Assembly: GCF_006569205.1 (NCBI RefSeq)
Contig: NZ_VIGD01000012.1
Span: 44,203 to 108,202, forward strand
DNA length: 64,000 nucleotides
Direction: 5' to 3'
DNA from: Ureibacillus terrenus
GTDB taxonomy: Bacteria > Bacillota > Bacilli > Bacillales_A > Planococcaceae
The translations under genes and the position numbers were made by a program. The notes under the pieces are model-generated. The model was not told the origin of the DNA. It did not search any database and worked only from the letters and a program-made list of their open reading frames with translations. Shown here piece by piece: positions 1 through 8,855 of the stretch. The stretch's first letter is position 1. Each line of letters begins with the position of its first letter.

Positions 1-588
1 GCATTGAAAGCTGTAATTGAAAGAGCGAAAACTTACAATGTTCCAAAACATATTATTGACCGTGCCATTGAGAAAGCAAAAGGCGCAGGCGGAGAAGATT
101 ACGATGAAGTCCGTTACGAAGGATTTGGTGTAGGCGGAACGATGGTCATTGTTGATGCTTTGACGAACAATGTAAACCGTACTGTTTCCGAAGTGCGCGC
201 AGCATTCGGTAAAAACGGGGGGAACATGGGCGTAGCAGGTTCTGTTTCTTATATGTTTGATGCAACTGCGGTATTCGGAATCGAAGGCAAATCGGTGGAT
301 GAAGTATTGGAAATATTGTTGGAAGCGGATATAGATGCACGGGATGTATTTGAAGAAGATGGCATTACGATCGTTTATGCAGAGCCGGACCAGTTCCATG
401 CTGCCCAGGAAGCTTTTAAAGCTGCGGGGATTACTGATTTTACGGTAGCGGAATTGACAATGATTCCGCAAACGGAAGTAAAACTGACTGGTGAAGATAA
501 GGCGAAATTTGAAAAAATGATTGATGCACTAGAAGATTTGGAAGACGTGCAACGGGTGTACCACAATGCGGATTTGGGCGATGAGTAA
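1..588 (+). CDS. yeeI: YebC/PmpR (TACO1) family regulator, YeeI-like, 5' end cut by window
   Basis: The reading frame is open from base 1, so the gene begins upstream; about 45 N-terminal residues of a family of roughly 240 are missing. The TTG at base 4 is only an internal codon. The visible 194 residues contain the family core: an ERAK segment, then [16 protein letters not shown] and a GKNGGNMG loop, and a C-terminal half ending in [11 protein letters not shown]. YebC proteins are cytoplasmic; they have been described both as transcriptional regulators and, more recently, as factors acting on translating ribosomes. The match looks closest to B. subtilis YeeI rather than YrbC, from memory. 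A weak hairpin follows the stop codon. Confidence 0.93.
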   Translation, partial: ALKAVIERAKTYNVPKHIIDRAIEKAKGAGGEDYDEVRYEGFGVGGTMVIVDALTNNVNRTVSEVRAAFGKNGGNMGVAGSVSYMFDATAVFGIEGKSVDEVLEILLEADIDARDVFEEDGITIVYAEPDQFHAAQEAFKAAGITDFTVAELTMIPQTEVKLTGEDKAKFEKMIDALEDLEDVQRVYHNADLGDE

Positions 589-597
589 AAAATATAA

Positions 598-630
598 CCA
601 ATTATGGTAGCATCATAATTGGCTGCGATA
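598..630 (+). terminator. weak intrinsic terminator after yeeI
   Basis: Perfect 9-bp arms CCAATTATG / CATAATTGG (598-606, 614-622) with a 7-nt loop follow the yeeI stop. The U-tract only starts several bases after the stem, so efficiency is doubtful. Confidence 0.5.
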
Positions 631-696
631 TTTTTTGCCTCCCTCGTAAATGGCAAATGGGTTGATGGGGGAGGCAATTGTTATATCTTGGTATTC

Positions 697-906
697 TTAT
701 TGTTTTGGACGTTTAAAAACAAATGTATAAGTGTTTACATATATAATGTCTATTTGGTTTTGATCATTGGTTGTGTTCGTGTATTCCGGAATGATGCTGA
801 TTAATTCCCAGCCTTCACCTCCAAATTCATTAAATAGGGTTTCCACATTGATTTCTCCTTCCAAGCTCATTGAACGTGTTTCTACTTTGTATTACCATTT
901 TGTCAT
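697..906 (-). pseudogene. DUF4177-like small protein with a nonsense codon at position 5
   Basis: On the minus strand a strong Shine-Dalgarno (AGGAGGTG, 913-920) sits 5-6 nt before an ATG at 904-906. The frame reads Met-Thr-Lys-Trp-stop (TAA, 892-894) and then stays open to a TAA at 697-699, giving YKVETRSMSLEGEINVETL, GGEGWELISIIPEYTN and a final YTFVFKRPKQ. This is the pattern of DUF4177 proteins, which begin with a W-E-Y-K strand and carry a GxxGWEL motif. A single change (GAA to TAA) would explain the stop. The only internal ATG (868-870) has no ribosome-binding site and would lose the first strand. Probably a recent pseudogene, or a base-call error. Function of the family is unknown. Confidence 0.75.
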
Positions 907-1301
907 CTTCAACACCTCCTATTGCAGATATTCGACAAACGGAAATGATATCCTTCGCGAAAATATGACAATAATAGTAAAGTCATTGATATCAACCGAA
1001 TTGTTTGGAGAAAAGGAAAATGTGAAAGTGCTTAAAATTCTTTTTTAATTGCAGCTTCATCGCTTCAATCTTCATTTCAAGAAACGGTTTCTATTTGTGT
1101 TGATTTTTGGAACTTTCATCATGTTTTGCCGTATATAAATTATTAATATAATTAAGTAAAGCAATTATGGTGATCGTATAAAAAAGGATATTGCCTAAAA
1201 TGCTTTCAGAAAATCTCCTCTATTATCCGACAATAGGCCGGAGCAGGCTGTATAGGAACGGTTGAGAATTGGTTACAATTGAATAAGGGAGTGAATGGAA
1301 G
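907..1301. other. 395-bp gap with a possible decayed membrane-protein fragment
   Basis: There is no intact gene. On the minus strand an open frame runs from 1219 to a TAG at 1091-1093 (42 codons) without any ATG/GTG/TTG start; it reads SESILGNILFYTITIIALLN and then NLYTAKHDESSK, which looks like a single transmembrane helix with a charged tail. AGAGGAG lies just upstream, near 1214-1220. It may be a start-less remnant of a small membrane protein, or chance. The rest is AT-rich and presumably holds the promoter of the transporter that starts at 1302. Confidence 0.3.
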
Positions 1302-2381
1302 ATGACAAAAAAACTGTGGTTTCAAGTGGGGATAGGAATCTTAATTGCTCTATTAATAATTAAATATGTAATAGAAATTCATTGGATTTTTAATCCGATT
1401 GTGATCATCATAAAAACCATTTTTGTCCCAGTATTGTTAAGCGGGGTTCTTTTTTACATATCAGAGCCGCTGCAGCGGTGGCTGGAAAAAAAGGGGCTGC
1501 CAAGATGGGCGAGCATTTCGGCAATCGTGCTTGCGCTTGCGGGATTAGTGACTGGACTATTGTTCATTATCGGCAATCCGATTGCAGATCAAGTCAACCG
1601 TTTAGTGGAAAATGCTCCGACCATTGGCGACAAAATTATGGATGTCAAAGATTTTATTTTGGAAAACAAAGATAATCTGCCTCCCCAAGTTGAGAACTTT
1701 ATAGATTCTGTGACGAATTCCATCCAGGACATTGTGGTTGTCGGCAGCAAAAGCATTGTCAACTTCGTGAGCGGTACGGTTTCTACAATCTTTACTTTAA
1801 TCCTGGTGCCGTTTTTTTACATTTTTATGTTGAAGGATCATGAGAAGTTTGCGCCAAATATTTACAAGCTCTTTACCGGAGAACGGCGTACATGGGTGAA
1901 AAAGACGTTGGAAGATATCAATGAAGTATTAAAAAACTATGTCCAAGGGCAAGTGCTGGTCAGCCTGATCCTTGCCGCCATGATTTTTATTGGCTATTTG
2001 ATCATTGGTCTTGAATATTCTCTTTTACTCGCAATCTTTGCTTTTTTCATGAATATGATTCCCTTTATCGGCCCATGGATTTCTTTGGCTCCTGCCATTC
2101 TTGTGGCCTTCATACAAGATCCGGTATTGGTAATTTGGGTATGTGTCATTACGCTGGTTGCCCAGCAATTGGAGAGCAATTTAATAACGCCAAACATCAT
2201 GGGCAAAACTTTGGATATCCATCCATTGACGGTCATCACCATTGTTTTGGCTGCAGGCAACATCGGCGGTTTTGTTGCCATTATTATCGGTATTCCGACT
2301 TATGCGGTATTGAAAGTGATCGTAAAAAATATTTATGAAGAAAGGAAGAAAATCAAGGAAACGGCTACAAAAACGGTTTGA
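1302..2381 (+). CDS. AI-2E family transporter (PerM/YtvI/YueF-like permease)
   Basis: A 359-residue polytopic membrane protein. Two hydrophobic helices at about 5-20 and 28-50, another pair around 67-90, a long hydrophilic segment at about 95-150, and four or five helices in the C-terminal half match the AI-2E transporter family layout. The C-terminal part holds the typical NMIPFIGPW segment and QQLESNLITPNIMGKTLDIHP-type region. Members export or exchange small molecules and some act as Na+/H+ antiporters; the substrate here cannot be told. The start is supported by GGGAGTG about 8 nt upstream. It reads alone but the next small membrane-protein gene follows after 81 bp and ends in a shared terminator, so the two may be cotranscribed. 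Confidence 0.88.
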   Translation: MTKKLWFQVGIGILIALLIIKYVIEIHWIFNPIVIIIKTIFVPVLLSGVLFYISEPLQRWLEKKGLPRWASISAIVLALAGLVTGLLFIIGNPIADQVNRLVENAPTIGDKIMDVKDFILENKDNLPPQVENFIDSVTNSIQDIVVVGSKSIVNFVSGTVSTIFTLILVPFFYIFMLKDHEKFAPNIYKLFTGERRTWVKKTLEDINEVLKNYVQGQVLVSLILAAMIFIGYLIIGLEYSLLLAIFAFFMNMIPFIGPWISLAPAILVAFIQDPVLVIWVCVITLVAQQLESNLITPNIMGKTLDIHPLTVITIVLAAGNIGGFVAIIIGIPTYAVLKVIVKNIYEERKKIKETATKTV

Positions 2382-2462
2382 TTAAAATATGCTTTAAAGA
2401 TGACCGATATTGTATACTAAGAGGGGACACAGCGATTTATGGAATAAAGAAGGGGAATTAGT

Positions 2463-2621
2463 ATGAGTGGAAAGAAAGCGGCAGTCCTGCTTATAGGAAT
2501 TATCATTGTAGTGAGCATCCTGGTTGTCATTGCCCTGAGCATCTTTTATGCCGTTTATGAACCTCAGATCAATCAAGGGATTGAAGCGTTTCAAACAATT
2601 CCGTCGGGACAAACAATATAA
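2463..2621 (+). CDS. small single-pass membrane protein (52 aa)
   Basis: A short gene with ATG at 2463 and a good ribosome-binding site (AGAAGGGGAA) 5-8 nt upstream. It encodes 52 residues: a short basic start (MSGKK), one long transmembrane helix (AVLLIGIIIVVSILVVIALS) and an exterior tail YEPQINQGIEAFQ. The stop codon abuts a strong terminator hairpin. I do not recognise the family; small proteins of this form are common in Bacillales and usually uncharacterised. Gene-like start, stop and terminator placement make it likely real. Confidence 0.7.
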   Translation: MSGKKAAVLLIGIIIVVSILVVIALSIFYAVYEPQINQGIEAFQTIPSGQTI

Positions 2622-2650
2622 ACACGAGCAAAAATGCTCGTGTTTTTTTT
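2621..2650. terminator. bidirectional terminator between small membrane protein and pit
   Basis: Arms AACACGAGCA / TGCTCGTGTT (2621-2630, 2635-2644) with a 4-nt loop, followed by an 8-T run on the plus side; it lies between convergent genes. Confidence 0.85.
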
Positions 2651-3665
2651 AAAAAATTAAATCCAGCAAAAGGTAAATTAAAGCGGCGATGACCGCTGAA
2701 ATGGGCATTGTAATAATCCAGGTCAAAACGATTTTTCGGGCCACTCCCCATTTTACGCCTTTAACGCGGTGCGCGGCTCCAACTCCCATAATGGATGAGG
2801 AAATGACATGAGTTGTTGAAACAGGCAAGTGGATCAGCGTCGCGCCGAAGATGACAGTCGCTGAAGCCAAATCGGCGGCAGCACCGTTGACGGGACGGAT
2901 TTTCATAATTTTAGTTCCCACTGTTTTAATGATTTTATATCCTCCGAGGGATGTACCTAATCCCATTGCAAGGGCGCAGGCAATCCGCACCCATTCCTGC
3001 ACATCATTATCGTGTTGGATTCCTGCCGCAATCAAGGCCATTGTAATGATCCCCATCGCCTTTTGGGCATCATTCGTGCCATGGGTATAGGCTTGCAATG
3101 CAGCAGTGAAAATCTGCATTGTACGGAATCCTTTATTTGTACGGTATAAGTTTAAATTTTTAAAAATCATCTTAAAGATCGACATAAATAGAAAGCCGAC
3201 TCCAAAGGCGATGAAAGGAGAGAAGATCAGCGCTTCCAAAATCCCGATAAAACCGCTGTAATTGAGGATATTAAATCCCGCCGCTGCGATGGCGGCTCCC
3301 GCTATGGAACCGATTAATGTATGAGAAGAGCTGGATGGTATCCCAAAATACCAGGTGAGAAGGTTCCAAATAATGGCGGAAAGAAGCGCTGCCAATATCA
3401 CCACAGATCCTGTAGTATCATCAGGACTTTGATTCAGGGAGAACGGATCAACGATATCGCTGGCAATCGCTTTTGCGACTCCTACAAAAGAAATTGCTCC
3501 CAGGAAGTTCATAAAGGCCGCCAGCAGTACAGCGACGCGGGGAGGCAGCGCCCGGGTTGAAACGGATGTAGCAATCGCATTTGCTGTATCATGAAATCCG
3601 TTGATGAAATCGAAAGCCAGCGCAAAAATGACGATTAATATTGTAATGATTAAGATGGTATCCAT
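2649..3665 (-). CDS. pit: inorganic phosphate transporter, PiT family
   Basis: A 338-residue membrane protein of the PiT family (low-affinity phosphate or metal-phosphate symport with H+ or Na+). The N-terminal repeat has the family signature in DFINGFHDTANAIATSVSTR (about residues 19-38) and the C-terminal repeat has GGYKIIKTVG and a matching THVISSSIMGVGAA region; the internal duplication is normal for the family. It is downstream of, and 21 bp from, a DUF47 gene on the same strand. That pairing is typical of Bacillales (ykaA-pit), where the PhoU-like DUF47 protein is thought to control the transporter. Confidence 0.93.
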   Translation of the reverse strand: MDTILIITILIVIFALAFDFINGFHDTANAIATSVSTRALPPRVAVLLAAFMNFLGAISFVGVAKAIASDIVDPFSLNQSPDDTTGSVVILAALLSAIIWNLLTWYFGIPSSSSHTLIGSIAGAAIAAAGFNILNYSGFIGILEALIFSPFIAFGVGFLFMSIFKMIFKNLNLYRTNKGFRTMQIFTAALQAYTHGTNDAQKAMGIITMALIAAGIQHDNDVQEWVRIACALAMGLGTSLGGYKIIKTVGTKIMKIRPVNGAAADLASATVIFGATLIHLPVSTTHVISSSIMGVGAAHRVKGVKWGVARKIVLTWIITMPISAVIAALIYLLLDLIF

Positions 3666-3686
3666 ATCCTATTCTACGCTCCGTTT

Positions 3687-4307
3687 TTAAGCATTTCTCA
3701 TAATGATTGTTTCGAGTGTATTTGCTACGTCCTGGCAATGGTCCGCGATATCTTCCAATAAATCGTAAATATCTTTATATTTAATCAAACGGATTGGATC
3801 TTTTTCGTTCAAAAATAGCTGTTTAATGGTAGAACGTGAAATTTCATCACATTCGCGCTCATAGTCTTTAATTAAGATGATGTGGTTTCTCATGGAAGGC
3901 AAATCTTTTTTATTGAGCAAGTCGATGGCTGACACAATTTCATCTGCACTTCTTGTTATGTATTTTAGAAATGCGCGCATCGAATCATCCAATTCTGTAA
4001 TGGAAAACATTTCAAAGTGTGCAAAACATTGTTCGATTCCATCCAAGACATCGTCCATTTTAATGGCTAAAGCCAAAATATCTTCCCTTTCAATAGGTGT
4101 CATGAAGGATTTGTTTAACATGACGATAAGTTCATGGATTAAATTGTCTCCATCGGTTTCATACTTCTTTACTTTAATACTTAATTCTTTTACGTCTGCT
4201 AATGAATTGATTTTAAAGTCGTTGGCAAAATGAATGGCTTCCCGCATGTTTTCCGCAATCTTGTGCAATGAGACGAAAAATGGATCCGATTTTCTTGAAT
4301 TGAACAT
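3687..4307 (-). CDS. ykaA: DUF47 family PhoU-like protein (YkaA-like)
   Basis: A 206-residue, mainly helical, soluble protein with no membrane segments. It shows the DUF47 pattern: an N-terminal FFVSLHKIAENM, the acidic ETDGDNLIHEL motif at about residue 50, IEREDILALAIKMDDVLDGIE at about 75-95, and a C-terminal DLLEDIADHCQDVANTLE. The E/D-xxxD motifs are PhoU-like metal-binding sites. It is the first gene of a two-gene operon with pit and is likely to regulate phosphate uptake. A GGGGG ribosome-binding site precedes the ATG. Confidence 0.92.
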   Translation of the reverse strand: MFNSRKSDPFFVSLHKIAENMREAIHFANDFKINSLADVKELSIKVKKYETDGDNLIHELIVMLNKSFMTPIEREDILALAIKMDDVLDGIEQCFAHFEMFSITELDDSMRAFLKYITRSADEIVSAIDLLNKKDLPSMRNHIILIKDYERECDEISRSTIKQLFLNEKDPIRLIKYKDIYDLLEDIADHCQDVANTLETIIMRNA

Positions 4308-4462
4308 GATAGTAAAGCCCCCTGCTATACGTTAGTTTAATCAAACCTTTTTTATGATAACAAAAAATTTTTAAAAACTATAGAACGGAGGTGATGAAAA
4401 TAACAAAATTTACATTCCTGTAATATTAATTTGTTAACAATTTTTCAGAAACATTAAAAAAG

Positions 4463-4506
4463 AAAAAGCATATTAATTTGGCTGATGCCATATTAATATG
4501 CTTTTA
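4463..4506 (-). terminator. terminator of the methyltransferase gene
   Basis: Arms AAAGCATATTAAT / ATTAATATGCTTT (4465-4477, 4492-4504) with an inner TGGC/GCCA pairing; on the minus strand a T-rich run (CTTTTTCTTTTTT) follows. Confidence 0.8.
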
Positions 4507-4513
4507 AATTTTA

Positions 4514-5689
4514 TTATGGTTTTCCTAATGGTAAGTATTCTTTTAATTCATTTTGCAAAAAGGGCTGAGCCGACAAAAATTCAACGAAGGCTTTGTATTG
4601 TTCAATCTCTTTTACGCCCGGTTTTCTGCCCGTGTAATAGGCCCGGATCAAAATGTTCTTTGGTGTATGTTCCATATCGATGAACTCCATTAATTGAACA
4701 TCATAACCGGCCAATTTTAAAATTTCTGCGCGAATGGAATCGGTCGCGAGAGCGGCAAAACGTTCTTTAATAATTCCGTGCTGGGTCATGATTTCCAGCG
4801 CAGGGGCATGCAGTTGGCGATTTAATTCATGCTGACAGCATGGCACGCTTAAAATCACTTTTGCCCCCCATTTGACCGCACGTGCCAGCGCCATGTCAGT
4901 GGCTACATCACAGGCATGCAATGTGACGACCATATCCACGGATTTTTCATCATTATAATCGCTGATATCCCCGACAAGAAATTCCAAATTGTCATATTCT
5001 AGATCTTTTGCAATTTTGTTGCACTCTTCAATCACTTCTTTTTTCAAATCCAGCCCTGTCACTTTTATATCCAGGCCTTTTTCGATTTTTAAATAATGGT
5101 ACAAAGCAAAGGTCAGGTAGGACTTTCCTGAACCGAAATCGATAATCCGGATTTGCTCATTTTTCGGCAAATACTCAAGAGAATCGTCGATGAATTCAAG
5201 GAAACGGTTAATTTGCCGGAATTTATCGTATTTTTGTTTTTTAATTTTTCCTTCAGGGGTTTGTACTCCAAGCCGTACCAAAAATGGATAAGTCCCGGAT
5301 TCATCCAATATATAGTTCTTTTTTCGGTTGTGGGATAAGGATACTTCCTTTAAAGTATTTGTTTTTTCTTCTTTCCAAAAAACTTTATTTTTTTTCGTTA
5401 ATTGAACTTGGATTGTGCGATCTGTAAATTGTCCATGAAATTGCCTGAAATGCAGAAATAACTCTTCAAGATTTGGGTAAAAATTCTCAAGCGGGATGTT
5501 GTGATGCTTTAATACCCGTTCATATTGATATTCCAATTGAATATGGTATTGCCCTTTTATTTCGACCGGCTTCAATTTTACCCTTTTTAATTCAGCGGAT
5601 TTTTTTCTTGGTTGGCTGATGGTTGCGGAAACCAGCTTTTTTTGACTGATTAGTTCATATAATTGCTGTTTCATTTCCTGAAATTCCAT
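4514..5689 (-). CDS. class I SAM-dependent methyltransferase (Methyltransf_13/METTL25-like)
   Basis: A 391-residue cytoplasmic protein. The N-terminal ~150 residues are a variable domain. The methyltransferase fold follows: motif I IIDFGSGKSYLTFALYHYL at about 183-201, the acidic loop VTGLDLKKEVIEECN, then VVTLHACDVATD and the diagnostic SVPCCQHELNRQL. The HACD and PCCQHE motifs mark the family that includes eukaryotic METTL25/RRNAD1; the substrate is unknown, with RNA or protein both possible. It is transcribed alone, ends at its own terminator and starts divergently from putP. Confidence 0.85.
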   Translation of the reverse strand: MEFQEMKQQLYELISQKKLVSATISQPRKKSAELKRVKLKPVEIKGQYHIQLEYQYERVLKHHNIPLENFYPNLEELFLHFRQFHGQFTDRTIQVQLTKKNKVFWKEEKTNTLKEVSLSHNRKKNYILDESGTYPFLVRLGVQTPEGKIKKQKYDKFRQINRFLEFIDDSLEYLPKNEQIRIIDFGSGKSYLTFALYHYLKIEKGLDIKVTGLDLKKEVIEECNKIAKDLEYDNLEFLVGDISDYNDEKSVDMVVTLHACDVATDMALARAVKWGAKVILSVPCCQHELNRQLHAPALEIMTQHGIIKERFAALATDSIRAEILKLAGYDVQLMEFIDMEHTPKNILIRAYYTGRKPGVKEIEQYKAFVEFLSAQPFLQNELKEYLPLGKP

Positions 5690-5837
5690 AGAATCGACCT
5701 TCTTTTTTATATTTAGGATAATCGTTAATAGTGTAACACATAATACCTATATATAAGACTGTTGAAAACCCTGCTGAAGTTTGATGTGTTTACCGAATAT
5801 TATTAGAAAAAGGAATTTTCAAAACAAATTATATTCA

Positions 5838-5851
5838 AGGAATATATTCCT
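5838..5851. promoter_or_regulatory. 14-bp perfect palindrome upstream of putP
   Basis: AGGAATATATTCCT is a perfect inverted repeat about 95 bp before the putP start codon. Its form suits a dimeric repressor or activator site, but I cannot name the protein. Confidence 0.35.
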
Positions 5852-5946
5852 GTGGTAAAGTTAAGATAGTAGGAATTCTGGATTTTGTCCGGTTTCTGCT
5901 GTTTTACGTTATAGTCCTGTTGTAATAGGTGAAAAGGAGGAAAAAT

Positions 5947-7437
5947 ATGCAAGATTTCCATTATCAACTGTTAGCAATTATATTGTACATGGTTGCAATG
6001 TTGTTAATCGGCTGGTATTCGTTTTTGAGAACCAGCAACTTAAAGGAATTTATGTTGGGAGGGCGTGGATTAGGTCCCATAACGACCGCATTAAGTGCCG
6101 GGGCCGCTGATATGTCCGGGTGGCTCTTAATGGGATTGCCGGGCGCCATTTATGCCGCCGGTTTAGTGGAAGCATGGATCGCCATCGGATTAACGGTCGG
6201 CCAATACTTGAACTATATTTTAGTCGCACCGCGTTTGCGCGTTTATACGCATGTTTCCAAAGATTCCATTACGATTCCGAGCTTTTTGGATAACCGTCTG
6301 AGAGACAATACAAAATTGTTGCGGATCGCTTCAGGAGTTGTCATTCTTGTCTTCTTTACGTTTTACGTGTCCTCCGGCATGGTATCGGGGGGGAAGTTTT
6401 TCCAAAGTTCCTTCGGGCTTGATTACCATTTAGGTATGCTGATTGTTGCAGGGGTAGTGGTTTTATACACGTTATTCGGAGGATTTTTAGCGGTAAGTTA
6501 TACAGACGTTGTGCAAGGGACGATTATGTTCCTGGCATTGATCTTGGTGCCGCTTGTTGGGGTTTTTGTTACAGGCGGATTGGGTGAAACGGCGAATTCC
6601 ATCACCGCTGTAAATATGGAGCATTTGGAATTGCTTCCATCCACAGCAGCTGCCGCGGGGATTATTTCCTCAGTCGCATGGGGACTTGGTTATTTTGGAC
6701 AACCCCATATTATCGTCCGGTTTATGGCCATTAATACGGTTAAAGAAATGAAAAATGCCCGCCGAATCGGAATCGGATGGATGATTTTAAGCCTTGTTGG
6801 AGCGATTTGTACGGCGCTTGTCGGAGTCGCATACTTCCAACAGAACGGTTTGACGCTTAATGACCCTGAAACGATCTTCATTGAAATGGGGAAAATCCTA
6901 TTCCATCCATTTGTTGCCGGAATTTTGCTTGCAGCCATCTTGGCGGCTATTATGAGTACGATTTCATCCCAGCTGATTGTTACTTCTTCTGCGTTGATCG
7001 AAGATATATACAGAGTGCTGTTTAAAAAGGATGCTTCCGATAAGCACTATGTGACGGCAGGACGTTTGGCCGTTCTGGTAGTATCAATCGTAGCCATCCT
7101 ATTGGCTTGGAATCCAAATAACACCATCTTGGATCTAGTCGCTTTTGCGTGGGCCGGATTCGGTTCTTCCTTTGGTCCGATCATCATCCTTGCGTTATAT
7201 TGGAGAAAACTTACAAATATGGGGGCATTCAGCGGGATGGTTGTCGGAGCGATTGTTGCATTTATTTGGGGTCAATCCGATGCGCTTTCAGGAATGATTT
7301 ATGAAATGGTTCCGGGATTCTTCTCCAACTTAATTGTTGCGGTAATTGTCAGCTTATTGACATATAAGCCAAACAAGGAAATCGAGGAAGAATTTGACCG
7401 GACATTGGAAATATTAAAAAGTGAAAAAGAATCATAA
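5947..7437 (+). CDS. putP: sodium/proline symporter PutP
   Basis: A 496-residue transporter of the sodium:solute symporter family with about 13 membrane helices. Recognisable segments are FMLGGRGLGPITTALSAGAA in the first helices (Na+ and substrate binding), SGWLLMGLPGAIYAAGL, and GGFLAVSYTDVVQG; these are typical of PutP, which imports L-proline with Na+. The start is taken at ATG 5947: the upstream GTG at 5929 would translate the AAGGAGG ribosome-binding site itself. It stands alone, with a strong terminator after it and a possible operator palindrome before it. It may serve osmoprotection (OpuE-type) or proline catabolism; neighbours do not decide. Confidence 0.92.
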   Translation: MQDFHYQLLAIILYMVAMLLIGWYSFLRTSNLKEFMLGGRGLGPITTALSAGAADMSGWLLMGLPGAIYAAGLVEAWIAIGLTVGQYLNYILVAPRLRVYTHVSKDSITIPSFLDNRLRDNTKLLRIASGVVILVFFTFYVSSGMVSGGKFFQSSFGLDYHLGMLIVAGVVVLYTLFGGFLAVSYTDVVQGTIMFLALILVPLVGVFVTGGLGETANSITAVNMEHLELLPSTAAAAGIISSVAWGLGYFGQPHIIVRFMAINTVKEMKNARRIGIGWMILSLVGAICTALVGVAYFQQNGLTLNDPETIFIEMGKILFHPFVAGILLAAILAAIMSTISSQLIVTSSALIEDIYRVLFKKDASDKHYVTAGRLAVLVVSIVAILLAWNPNNTILDLVAFAWAGFGSSFGPIIILALYWRKLTNMGAFSGMVVGAIVAFIWGQSDALSGMIYEMVPGFFSNLIVAVIVSLLTYKPNKEIEEEFDRTLEILKSEKES

Positions 7438-7447
7438 AATGTATTTG

Positions 7448-7483
7448 GAAGGGTCCACAATCGAAGGTGGGCCCTTCTTTTTT
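7448..7483 (+). terminator. terminator of putP
   Basis: GAAGGGTCCAC / GTGGGCCCTTC (7448-7458, 7467-7477), one G-U pair, followed by TTTTTT. Confidence 0.9.
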
Positions 7484-7536
7484 GGAAATGGTATACTTTA
7501 CTATAACCAGGAAGACCCATGTTTGGAGGGAAGAAT

Positions 7537-8820
7537 ATGGCTCGTTTAAAAGAAGTGGAAACGGTGAAAGAAAAGGCGATATTGGTAGGTGTCAATATAA
7601 ACGATCCCAACTTCGAATATTCCATGGAAGAATTGGCGAATCTCGCGGAAGCTTTGGATGTGGAAGTGCTGGGTCAAGTGACGCAAAATCTGGAGCGCAT
7701 CAATCCATCACATTATGTCGGGAAAGGGAAAGTGTCCGAAATCAAAAATTTTATGGAAGAAACAGGCGGAAATCTCGTCATTTTTAATGATGAACTCTCG
7801 CCGTCCCAAATCCGCAACTTGGAAAGGGAGCTGGATTGCAAAGTCATTGACCGGACAACTTTGATATTAGATATTTTTGATCGCCGGGCGAAAACGAAAG
7901 AGGCAAAACTGCAAGTGGAGCTTGCACAGCTGCAATACATGTTGCCGAGACTTGTGGGGCTCTATTCTTCTCTTTCGAGACAAGCCGGTGCAACGGGCGG
8001 GAGCCTTCGAAACAGGGGGCTTGGTGAAACAAAATTAGAGCTGGATCGGCGCAAAATCGAAGATCAAATTTCAAGATTGCGGAAGGAACTTGAACAAATC
8101 GAAGAGCAACGGGAAACCCAAAGAAAGAAAAGAAGAAAAAATGAAATTCCGGTAGTATCCCTTGTCGGATATACCAACGCAGGAAAATCGACAATCATGA
8201 ACAAATTGATTGCAAGATACGGACATGCGGAAAAAGAAGTATTGGAAAAGGATATGCTGTTTGCCACGCTGGATACCTCTGTGCGAAAAATCGAATTGCC
8301 GGATAAGAAACAGTTTTTGCTTACGGATACGGTCGGATTTGTCAGCAAACTGCCCCATCAATTGGTCAAAGCTTTCCGCTCGACATTGGAGGAAGCGAGA
8401 GAAGCGGATTTATTACTGCATGTGGTGGATGTTTCGCATCGTGAATATCCGTTTATGATGGACGTAACTACCCGGACGTTAAAAGAAATTGGGGTTGAAA
8501 ATGTTCCAACCATTTATGTTTATAATAAATGCGATTTGGCCAATGTTCCTTATCCACGGGTTTATGGAGACGACCTCTGGATTTCGGCAAAGGAAGGGAA
8601 AGGCCTGGATGAATTGATTGAATGCATTCGTAAACATATTTTCTCTGATTATCATCTTTGTGAGATGTTTGTTCCATTCCGCAGGGGGGATATAGTGTCT
8701 TATTTAAATGAAAATGCCACGGTAATTTCATCGGAGTATGAAGAAGAAGGCACAAGATTGAAAGTGGAATTGAAGGAAGCGGATTTTAAAAGGTTCGAGG
8801 AATTTGTGGTAAAAAAATAA
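7537..8820 (+). CDS. hflX: ribosome-associated GTPase HflX
   Basis: A 427-residue cytoplasmic GTPase. The N-terminal HflX domain (about 1-170, including HYVGKGKVSEI and FNDELSPSQIRNLE) and a coiled segment of about 170-200 (KIEDQISRLRKELEQIEEQR) precede a G domain with G1 GYTNAGKST at about 211, G3 DTVGF at about 264 and G4 NKCD at about 330. The SLRNRGLGETKLELDRR segment is a family hallmark. HflX splits stalled 70S ribosomes, notably after heat or antibiotic stress. Start chosen at ATG 7537, 6 nt after GGAGGG; an upstream in-frame ATG at 7519 lies before the ribosome-binding site. Monocistronic. Confidence 0.95.
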   Translation: MARLKEVETVKEKAILVGVNINDPNFEYSMEELANLAEALDVEVLGQVTQNLERINPSHYVGKGKVSEIKNFMEETGGNLVIFNDELSPSQIRNLERELDCKVIDRTTLILDIFDRRAKTKEAKLQVELAQLQYMLPRLVGLYSSLSRQAGATGGSLRNRGLGETKLELDRRKIEDQISRLRKELEQIEEQRETQRKKRRKNEIPVVSLVGYTNAGKSTIMNKLIARYGHAEKEVLEKDMLFATLDTSVRKIELPDKKQFLLTDTVGFVSKLPHQLVKAFRSTLEEAREADLLLHVVDVSHREYPFMMDVTTRTLKEIGVENVPTIYVYNKCDLANVPYPRVYGDDLWISAKEGKGLDELIECIRKHIFSDYHLCEMFVPFRRGDIVSYLNENATVISSEYEEEGTRLKVELKEADFKRFEEFVVKK

Positions 8821-8829
8821 GGAAAAGAT

Positions 8830-8855
8830 CGGGGAAAATCGTTCCCCGCTTTTTT
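8830..8855 (+). terminator. terminator of hflX
   Basis: CGGGGAA / TTCCCCG stem (8830-8836, 8842-8848) followed by CTTTTTT. Confidence 0.85.

Noticed and set aside
4395..4424. Nine-codon frame (MKITKFTFL) after a perfect GGAGGTG
   Set aside because: On the plus strand within the minus-strand ykaA promoter region; no downstream plus-strand gene and too short to judge.
7467..7787. 106-codon frame at the start of hflX
   Set aside because: Out-of-frame shadow of the HflX N-terminus; no ribosome-binding site.
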